Part shown: piece after piece, positions 17,082 through 23,902 of the stretch | How the letters are laid out: each line of letters starts with the position of its first letter | How positions within the stretch are numbered: position 1 is the stretch's first letter | Assembly: GCA_947501805.1 (NCBI GenBank) | Contig: CANMXJ010000012.1 | Span: 1-64,000, forward strand | Origin: an uncultured Sulfitobacter sp. | GTDB lineage: Bacteria; Pseudomonadota; Alphaproteobacteria; Rhodobacterales; Rhodobacteraceae | DNA length: 64,000 nucleotides | Reading direction: 5' to 3' | The notes under the pieces: generated by a model | The model's database searches: none | The model's input: the letters and a program-made list of their open reading frames with translations, nothing else | What the model was told of the DNA's origin: nothing | Translations under genes and position numbers: made by a program

Positions 17082-19192
17082 CTTAGGTACCGCCCCCACC
17101 CGTCGCTCAGCTCTTTGCCCCGATAGTCACGCACACTCCGGTGCAGTCTATTGTCCACATTCAGACGCGCGCCACCGTCACGTGTGACAGGTCGGATTGT
17201 TTGCTTGAGGACCGTTTTGGATGGTTTTCCTGTGATCCATGACAGCGGCACTTCAAAACGGATGCCCTTGTCAAATGACCCTTCCCCGAAATCGGTAGAG
17301 GACACATCAGTCAACGTGAAATACCCACCAACCCTGAAACCGTTCTTGAACTCGCGATCCAGTCCGATGGTTGCGCCCCAATCGCCCGCCAGATAGCGGC
17401 CTGCGTCGACCTGTCCAAGAAAGCCGTTGCCAAAATCATAATACGCAGAGGCGTGACCTGTGACGACACTGTAGTCCTGAAATCCGAACAGCATGTCGAA
17501 ATCGCGTTGTTTGACATAGTTGATCTCGGTTCCCAGCGCGAGGCGGCTTCCAACAGGATACCAGAGCAGTTCGGCTGAGATACCGCCAAACATGCTTTCG
17601 AGATAACCGGCAGTGACACGACCAAACAAATCCTTACCCGGACGGAACATATATTCGGCCGTCAATTTGGAAACCTCGAAATCTGACTCGCGCGCATAGA
17701 GGACGGCATTGGTGCGTACAGGTTCGATCAGGGAGTCAGAAACGCGGTCGGAATCACCGATGTTGCCTGCAAACGGATAACGGAATTTACCTGCGAACGT
17801 CAGGCCCGGCGCAGGTCGAAACGACGCCGACAATTGTGCACCGGCTTCTGCACGCAGAGGGTTGTCCGGATCAAAGAAAGAAAACGCGACATAGGGCGTC
17901 AGGCCGTAATCAAAGATCGGATAGGTCCCGGTAATCTCGCCAATGCGGCCCAAACCCGCTGCATCTTCGATACGGGCACGATCATAGGTCTTTGCAGCGC
18001 CATCATAGTCGAATTCCAGATTTTCCAGATCGGATCTTTTGGTAACGACTTTGCTGTTTGGCACACCGTTGTTCTGGAAAACCACAGTGAATTCTTCGAC
18101 TTGAGGCGGCAGTGTTGTTGCCATTGCGCGTGCTGCCCGCCCGGCGGCTTGTGCATTCACACCCCAACGGTTGTTTTCAATCCGGACAGTCGCGCGGGTT
18201 CCCTGCATGTCGAAGCCCTGAAGGGCGATGCCCTCGTCAGCAAGGCGCGCACCCAATACCCGTGTGACCGCCTTTTCGCCACCGCCAAGGGCTGAATTGT
18301 TCCACTCGGCAACTGCTAGAGCATCCCGGTTCCCGATAGGGCGTGGGGTCTTCTCGCGCCCGCCAGGATTTGGGCTTTTGGCCGGATTAATCACATAGGT
18401 AAACTGCGCGCCGATTTCATTCCCGCCAACAACAAAAGCTTTGAGGTCGATGCCGTTGCGAAAGCGATATTGAAGTCCGAGGTTGAGCGGTGAGGAGATG
18501 TCTACCAGATTGCGCAGTGTATCAATCTCGTAGGTGTCGGTGGAATATTCGGCAAACAATGAGGTGCGGTCATTCAAATGATACGCCACTCCCCCAAAGA
18601 TCGACGCTGGACCACGAAACCAGTTGCCCGCTTCGATCTGGCCGCCTTCTTCTGCTGAGTTGTTTGGACGCGTCTCGAACCGGTCATCAATGATGCCAAG
18701 CGGGTTGGTGAAACTGTCGCGGCCAGCAAAACGGCCCCAGCCGATACCACCAGAAACTTCAAGCTTGGAACCAAAGCTTTTTGTCGCGACGATGTATTCA
18801 CCGCTGTAGATACCGGTTCCGAGAAAATCGCGCAGGCCCAGCGCAACCGCCGGCCTGATGTTGGTTTCTTCAAGCAGTTGAAAGCTAATGTCGAAACTTC
18901 TGTCGAAATTGGCAGTGCCGTCGCGTTGCGCACCATCAATACGCGTATAGCGGAAACTACCCGACACACGCGGCAATATCTGGAATGTAAGGGTGTTGCG
19001 CAGCGTTGGACCGACAAGGCTTGAGGTAAAGGCAAATTCACCATCATTCAGGCTACGGGCAGTCGGGTTCTCGATCAATCCCGGCGTGCCATATGTGGAC
19101 AGTGAGGTGCGTGTTGATTCTGCAGACGCATGACCCACGGTCAAACCGGCAGCGACCAACGCAAAAAGGAACCTTGAGGGCAGGCCGCGCAT
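17078..19192 (-). CDS. yjbH: YjbH/GfcD family outer-membrane polysaccharide protein
   Basis: A 704-residue exported protein with a signal peptide ending about residue 24 (HASA-ES). The first part shows the YjbH signature STYGTPGLIENPTARSLNDG, followed by many amphipathic beta-strands with aromatic girdles (for example LTFQILPRVSGSFRYTRI). The middle holds RATVRIENNRWGVNAQAAGRAARA, as in YjbH. It is believed to form an outer-membrane barrel used in capsule or exopolysaccharide export. It is the first gene of a two-gene operon with yjbF; the companions yjbE and yjbG are not present here. Confidence 0.85.
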   Translation of the reverse strand: MRGLPSRFLFALVAAGLTVGHASAESTRTSLSTYGTPGLIENPTARSLNDGEFAFTSSLVGPTLRNTLTFQILPRVSGSFRYTRIDGAQRDGTANFDRSFDISFQLLEETNIRPAVALGLRDFLGTGIYSGEYIVATKSFGSKLEVSGGIGWGRFAGRDSFTNPLGIIDDRFETRPNNSAEEGGQIEAGNWFRGPASIFGGVAYHLNDRTSLFAEYSTDTYEIDTLRNLVDISSPLNLGLQYRFRNGIDLKAFVVGGNEIGAQFTYVINPAKSPNPGGREKTPRPIGNRDALAVAEWNNSALGGGEKAVTRVLGARLADEGIALQGFDMQGTRATVRIENNRWGVNAQAAGRAARAMATTLPPQVEEFTVVFQNNGVPNSKVVTKRSDLENLEFDYDGAAKTYDRARIEDAAGLGRIGEITGTYPIFDYGLTPYVAFSFFDPDNPLRAEAGAQLSASFRPAPGLTFAGKFRYPFAGNIGDSDRVSDSLIEPVRTNAVLYARESDFEVSKLTAEYMFRPGKDLFGRVTAGYLESMFGGISAELLWYPVGSRLALGTEINYVKQRDFDMLFGFQDYSVVTGHASAYYDFGNGFLGQVDAGRYLAGDWGATIGLDREFKNGFRVGGYFTLTDVSSTDFGEGSFDKGIRFEVPLSWITGKPSKTVLKQTIRPVTRDGGARLNVDNRLHRSVRDYRGKELSDGWGRYLR

Positions 19193-19505
19193 AGCTCTTC
19201 TTCTTTTCTGCTCTATTCATTGCGTCATCGGTGAATGACCAGATAGCACTATATTGGGGGACACGAAAAGATCAATGAGCCGGTCGCGCAACGTCTACGT
19301 AGTGTTGCGCAGAAACCTGCCAGTTGTGCCTACCTTTGCAGGACCGGCTTCAAACGCAACGCCGCCGCTCTCATTCATACAGTATTCCCTAGCCTCATGG
19401 CCTTCATTTCTATCCAACAGGTTCAGATAAAAGAAACCATTATCGTTCTATATCGCTCCGGTAATCCGGCGAACAATGCGGCACCGTGCAACGAAAGGAC
19501 AGACC
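19193..19505. other. divergent intergenic region yjbH-galE
   Basis: About 310 bases between the divergent yjbH and galE genes. An open frame starting at 19397 runs into galE in another reading frame and has no family resemblance, so I do not count it. Apart from the candidate yjbH promoter I see no repeat or structured element. Confidence 0.5.
19248..19275 (-). promoter_or_regulatory. candidate sigma70-like promoter of yjbH-yjbF
   Basis: On the minus strand TTGATC (19275-19270) and TATAGT (19253-19248) are separated by 16 bases, placing a start site about 50 bases before the yjbH ATG. The -10 is a good match and the -35 moderate. Confidence 0.35.
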
Positions 19506-20741
19506 ATGAAAATAATGGTGACAGGTGGTGCGGGCTATGTAGGGAGCCATGCCCTGCTCAAGCTGCTTGGTGCCAATCACGAGGTCGCGGTGTTCGACAA
19601 TTTCTCGAACAGCTCCCCAGATGTCTTAGAACGTGTGAGAAAACTGGCGGGCGCAAACTTTCGTATCTACCGCGGTGATATTCGGAATACTGCGTATCTG
19701 GAGCAATCTTTTGCAGAATTTCAGCCGGATGCAGTGATGCACTTTGCAGGATTGAAATCCATAGGGGCCTCCAATGACCAGCCCCTTGATTACTATTCCC
19801 AGAATGTTACCGGTTCCATCGAAGTCTTGAAGGTGATGCAGCGACATGATTGCCGCCATATGGTTTTTTCCTCCTCTGCAACGGTTTATGGAGAATGTGG
19901 CGATCTTCCTTGCGATGAAAACCATTCCTTGCAACCGACAAATCCCTACGGTCGCACCAAATACTTTGTTGAGGAAATTATCCGCGACTGGACCACGTCC
20001 TGGCGCGATGCAAGCGCTGTTTTGTTGCGGTATTTCAATCCTGTTGGCGCTGATCCTTCGGGCCAGATTGGAGAGGATGGAACAGACACCCCCAACAATC
20101 TGACGCCTCACATTGCAAGGGTTGCCGCAGGGCTTTCGGATCGTCTGAATATATACGGTGGTGATTATGACACGATTGATGGAACCGGCGAGCGCGATTA
20201 TATCCACGTGGATGATCTGGCGCAGGCGCATCTTGCCGCCCTTGATTACGCGGGACAAAGGACCGGCTGCGAGGCAATTAATATCGGAACGGGCTTGGGA
20301 ACATCGGTTCTGGAAATGATTGCCGCGATGGAGCAAGCGTCAGGGCGGCACGTACCTTATGTCGTTGTGCCGCGACGGAGCGGCGATGTTGCGCGCAGTG
20401 TGGCCACTGTTGACAAGGCTGAACGCCTGTTGAACTGGACAGCCAAGCAAGGCATTTCCAACATGTGCAAGACAGCGTGGGATTGGCAAACAGGCCAGCA
20501 CGCGGGCAAACGAGGACTGAAGCCACAGCGGCTGATTGTTTGTGATGAGCGCAAGAGCGCCATTCTTGAAACGCGAACTCTTGGGATCGAAAAACCGCGT
20601 ACATCATCGCTGACGGCTGGCAATGCAATCAACGTCGATGTGCTCTGTCAGGTTTCTGTAAAACCTAAACGTACTAGTGTGATTGAGGGCTGGCACCCGC
20701 GGGTGTTGCAACGTCATGCGCAGCAGGCACATCCGGACTGA
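19506..20741 (+). CDS. galE: UDP-glucose 4-epimerase with C-terminal extension
   Basis: An extended short-chain dehydrogenase with the GalE features MKIMVTGGAGYVGSHALLKL (NAD binding), SSSATVYG (catalytic Ser) and NPYGRTKYFVE (the YxxxK pair). It interconverts UDP-glucose and UDP-galactose, or the N-acetyl forms, feeding polysaccharide synthesis. The chosen ATG has AAAGGA about eight bases upstream. The protein is 411 residues, against about 330-340 usual for the family. After the normal GalE end near TAWDWQTGQHAGKRG it continues for roughly 75 residues of basic, low-similarity sequence that I do not recognise. Confidence 0.85.
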   Translation: MKIMVTGGAGYVGSHALLKLLGANHEVAVFDNFSNSSPDVLERVRKLAGANFRIYRGDIRNTAYLEQSFAEFQPDAVMHFAGLKSIGASNDQPLDYYSQNVTGSIEVLKVMQRHDCRHMVFSSSATVYGECGDLPCDENHSLQPTNPYGRTKYFVEEIIRDWTTSWRDASAVLLRYFNPVGADPSGQIGEDGTDTPNNLTPHIARVAAGLSDRLNIYGGDYDTIDGTGERDYIHVDDLAQAHLAALDYAGQRTGCEAINIGTGLGTSVLEMIAAMEQASGRHVPYVVVPRRSGDVARSVATVDKAERLLNWTAKQGISNMCKTAWDWQTGQHAGKRGLKPQRLIVCDERKSAILETRTLGIEKPRTSSLTAGNAINVDVLCQVSVKPKRTSVIEGWHPRVLQRHAQQAHPD

Positions 20742-20886
20742 CAAAGTGAAATCGCCAGAATTCCATTAATTTATCGTTAACCTTAGCCCGCTACATCTGG
20801 TTCAGCATGATTAAACAAGGAACATACCGGCAAGGAAGACTTGTATTCTGACCAATCCTTTGACGTTAAAAAACCATCTGAACTCC

Positions 20887-20904
20887 GGAGGTATTGAAAC
20901 CTCC
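20887..20904 (+). promoter_or_regulatory. hairpin burying a Shine-Dalgarno-like sequence
   Basis: GGAGGT (20887-20892) and ACCTCC (20899-20904) form a perfect six-base-pair stem with a six-base loop, just upstream of the sugar transferase ATG at 20914. If folded, the only strong ribosome-site sequence in this leader would be paired. Alternatively it is coding sequence if translation starts upstream at the TTG at 20860. Confidence 0.35.
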
Positions 20905-20913
20905 CTCAATAGG

Positions 20914-21552
20914 ATGCCGCTGAAGAAGCGGGTCTTTGACATCGTGCTTTCGACTGTTTTGGCCGTGATACTGTCGCCCGTAGTTCTTTGCGTGGCGCTT
21001 ATTGTCTGGAGCTTTAGCGGGCGTCCTGTTTTTTATGTCACCGAACGTATGAAAACCTTTGACGAGCCGTTCAAAATCTACAAATTCCGCACGATGAAGC
21101 CAGAACAAGGGGGCGTTCGGGTTGGCGTGACCGGCGGCGACAAGCGTCACCGCATTTCCAAGCTCGGAGGGTTCCTGCGTGCATCCCGCCTTGATGAATT
21201 ACCACAACTCTACAATATTTTTCGCGGCGACATGAGCTTTGTCGGACCGCGGCCCACTGGCAGGGAATTCGTGGAGCGGTTTCCCGACATTTACCGCGAA
21301 ATCCTCAAGGATCGTCCGGGCCTGACCAGCCTCGCGACGATGGCGTTTCACAGTCATGAAGAGAGACTTCTTGCCGCGGCGTCAACGCCGGAAGAGGTTG
21401 ACCACGTCTACACAACCCGTTGCATCCCGCGCAAAGCACGGCTTGATCTTTTGTATCGCACTCAAGGGTCGCATGCTCGCTCCCTTTGCTTTGACATTTG
21501 GATTTTGTTTCGCACTGTAAAAGGCAGATTGCGGGCGATCCGCCCCAGATAG
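20914..21552 (+). CDS. priming sugar transferase (bacterial sugar transferase family)
   Basis: A 212-residue polyprenyl-phosphate sugar phosphotransferase. The start KKRVFDIVLSTVLAVILSPVV is the membrane re-entrant helix. It is followed by FKIYKFRTMKPE, the RLDELPQLYNIFRGDMSFVGPRPTGREF core with the catalytic Asp-Glu pair, and RPGLTSLAT. It transfers the first sugar phosphate to undecaprenyl phosphate at the inner membrane, initiating the exopolysaccharide repeat. The start is uncertain: the frame is open to a TTG at 20860, but the family usually begins near the ATG used here. Confidence 0.85.
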   Translation: MPLKKRVFDIVLSTVLAVILSPVVLCVALIVWSFSGRPVFYVTERMKTFDEPFKIYKFRTMKPEQGGVRVGVTGGDKRHRISKLGGFLRASRLDELPQLYNIFRGDMSFVGPRPTGREFVERFPDIYREILKDRPGLTSLATMAFHSHEERLLAAASTPEEVDHVYTTRCIPRKARLDLLYRTQGSHARSLCFDIWILFRTVKGRLRAIRPR

Positions 21553-21649
21553 TGAACTGGCCGCGCAACGCCATCGAGCGGTAAACCTTGTGCGCTGCAA
21601 CAGCCGCAGCACGCCAATTGAGCCGTCTTTGCGTAGCCAGCAGCATTGC

Positions 21650-23839
21650 TCAACGACGGTCGATGGTAGTTTGGCACAATCCGGCAATCGCTTCGGCTGC
21701 TTGCACCCCACCGTTCACATTGCCATGACGCTTCGCAAACGCCTGCCCAAGCTCTTGCATGGTTCTACGTGATCGGGGGTCCAGCATTGTTTCCAGTGCT
21801 GGACCAAGAGCGCTGTTTTGGGTTACACGAACAAGGCGGCCCAGCCCCATTGCTTCAGCGTAGGTCGCGCGCAGTATTTGGCGATCTTGTTGGGCATGTT
21901 CATTCGGGGTCCAGATGGTCGGTAAGGCCGATGCAAGATGTTCGGCAAAGGTATTGTAACCTGCCGCAGCAATCGCAAAATCAAAAGCCTTGTGGAAACG
22001 AGCAAAGGGGTACTCTGTCAACTTCGCAATATCTGAGGGAACATCAGCCACGGTATTTGCAATCTTCCAGTCAGCACGGGCAATCCCGATGCCGTGTCGT
22101 CCTCTCAGCCGGGATAGCGCCAATTCACTGATGCTTCCTGTATCAAAGTTGTTGCCCGAGCCCGGGGCGATCAGGACATTTGTCGCTGTCGGATCAAGCC
22201 CCAAAATCGCACAAGCGGTGGCCCTGTCATGCAGCTCAGCAATATCGAGAATATGTACCGGAGAAACGCAAAGCGCCCCACTTTTTCGATCTGCGGTTGG
22301 CCCGTCATCAAGGCCACCGGCGAATTCACCCGGCTCGATCACAAGATCGAAAGTGTTACTGCGGTTCAGCGCATCTATGTCACGCCCCTTTCCCCACATC
22401 CCGCGCCTGATCCAGACTCGCGCAAGCGACGGTGTGCGCTCAAACGCGGCCATCAGGCCCACAAAAGGAACGTTCCCATCATAGACAAGGGCGGAGGGAC
22501 GGTAAAATGCGACTGCCGCATCCAGCACGTCGGTAAGAGCCGCATTCCAGTGTTTGGGTGCTTCACCGTAGGCTGTGTGATACGGTATGTGTTCACTTAC
22601 GTAGCCAAATTCACGCACGACCTCGACGGCTTGGGAGTGGCTGATAAAAACCGGCTCGATGTCACCGGGCAAGCGGCGGGCGATGGCAAGCTGGCGGGTC
22701 AAATGCCCCATGCCAACCCCGTTGGACGAATAGAACAACACGCGTGCATTGGATCGGGCATGGACGACGGGCGCAAATGCGTCTTTGCGCGGCGGGCCGA
22801 TCAAATCGGCGACACGGTCCACAAAAGCTGTTTCAGAAAACACATTTCCAATTGCCGCCTGCCCATTTGCGCGCAAATCGGATGCAAAGCCTCGATCATC
22901 CTGAAAATCAATCGCGATCTGCGTCAGGAACTCCGGCCGACCATACAGGGCCGCTCCGCCAAAAGTCGGGCGGTACTCAGGCGGAAGATATGGAATAACA
23001 CCAGCACGCAATGCACACAGCGCCTCGACAGGACAGGGGTCTTTTTCTGCAACGTCAGGGTTCGCAAGAATATCAATTCCGGCCAGAAATTCGGTCAGAG
23101 TCAGGGCGTCATCGGACCAAAACTCAACCGGCGCAGGTTGCGGCCAGGCCGGTGATGGCACATCTGGCCCAGCACGAATGTGCCAGCTCACCACTGGCGT
23201 TTCAAACATCCGCGCAGGATCGTCACCCATTTCGTGCCATGCCCCGCTTCGTGATCTGGCAGTTCGGCAAAACCCGACTGCGGGTCGCGCGTTTTCAACT
23301 GCTGTCTTTGGTGCGGGTGTGAAACGGGGAACGACCAACTGCCAGTTTGTCGCCGTCTGCGGCCAATGTGGCACACTGCTGGACAATGCGTCGCGCGATA
23401 TAATGGTTGAAGGGGCCCATAGCGGTGCGCCCCCAAGGGCATGTTCAGCGACAAAGGCCATGTGATCGCGCGCCGCTCGCGGAGTATTTGCCAATTCATG
23501 GGGCCGCTCGACCGTAACGATGCGATATTTTGACGTTATTCTGTTTATCTTCAGCAGGTTCATCGAAAAGATCCGGCTGTCAAAAGCAAGCGCCAGAGTG
23601 CATTCAACTTTTGCATCGGGACTGACGCGAACAAGGTGCCGCTCTTGGAAAAGCTGCGCATACTCCGGTTCGACCGTGTAAGGATCACAAGCAATCCCGT
23701 CCGGCGCGATGGCTATTACACCAACGCGATATCCGTCCTCGGCCAACGCTGCGAGGGCCGCCGCGTGGCATGGGGCCGCGTTGTCCCCGACGCGAACATC
23801 GGCAAGCACGCATACATCAAGTCTCAGGGTTTCCGGCAT
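21650..23839 (-). CDS. two-domain glycosyltransferase (GT-B, MurG/UGT-like C-terminal half)
   Basis: A 729-residue protein from the ATG at 23839. The C-terminal half starts ARVLFYSSNGVGMGHLTRQLAIARRL, a MurG/UDP-glycosyltransferase-like opening, and ends with AAAGYNTFAEHLASALPTIWTPN, which corresponds to the donor-binding loop. The N-terminal half contains LTEFLAGIDILANPDVAEKDPCPVEALCALRAGVIPYLP, resembling the C-terminal domain of GT4 enzymes, so two transferase-like units may be fused. It ends convergently with the priming transferase. The acceptor and donor cannot be read from sequence. A TTG at 23887 would extend it by 16 residues. Confidence 0.7.
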   Translation of the reverse strand: MPETLRLDVCVLADVRVGDNAAPCHAAALAALAEDGYRVGVIAIAPDGIACDPYTVEPEYAQLFQERHLVRVSPDAKVECTLALAFDSRIFSMNLLKINRITSKYRIVTVERPHELANTPRAARDHMAFVAEHALGGAPLWAPSTIISRDALSSSVPHWPQTATNWQLVVPRFTPAPKTAVENARPAVGFCRTARSRSGAWHEMGDDPARMFETPVVSWHIRAGPDVPSPAWPQPAPVEFWSDDALTLTEFLAGIDILANPDVAEKDPCPVEALCALRAGVIPYLPPEYRPTFGGAALYGRPEFLTQIAIDFQDDRGFASDLRANGQAAIGNVFSETAFVDRVADLIGPPRKDAFAPVVHARSNARVLFYSSNGVGMGHLTRQLAIARRLPGDIEPVFISHSQAVEVVREFGYVSEHIPYHTAYGEAPKHWNAALTDVLDAAVAFYRPSALVYDGNVPFVGLMAAFERTPSLARVWIRRGMWGKGRDIDALNRSNTFDLVIEPGEFAGGLDDGPTADRKSGALCVSPVHILDIAELHDRATACAILGLDPTATNVLIAPGSGNNFDTGSISELALSRLRGRHGIGIARADWKIANTVADVPSDIAKLTEYPFARFHKAFDFAIAAAGYNTFAEHLASALPTIWTPNEHAQQDRQILRATYAEAMGLGRLVRVTQNSALGPALETMLDPRSRRTMQELGQAFAKRHGNVNGGVQAAEAIAGLCQTTIDRR

Positions 23840-23892
23840 CAGGTTGCGCAACAGACATGCGGGGTTCTGGGCCAGAAATGGATGCAAAGCAT
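23839..23892 (-). CDS. 17-codon leader ORF overlapping the glycosyltransferase start
   Basis: Ten bases after the caspase-like gene stop there is an AGGAG followed, seven bases on, by ATG and a 17-codon open frame. Its TGA overlaps the glycosyltransferase ATG as TGATG. The placement of the ribosome site fits this small frame better than the long one, so the transferase may be translated by termination-reinitiation. The peptide is cysteine-rich for its size and resembles nothing I know; it may simply be a coupling device. Confidence 0.4.
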   Translation of the reverse strand: MLCIHFWPRTPHVCCAT

Positions 23893-23902
23893 TGCGTAGC
23901 TC

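Noticed and set aside
19397-19678. 93-codon frame overlapping the galE start
   Set aside because: It is a frame-shifted reading of galE and lacks a ribosome site.
22229-23155. 308-codon open frame antisense to the two-domain glycosyltransferase
   Set aside because: Basic, Arg/His-rich product typical of antisense frames in GC-rich DNA.
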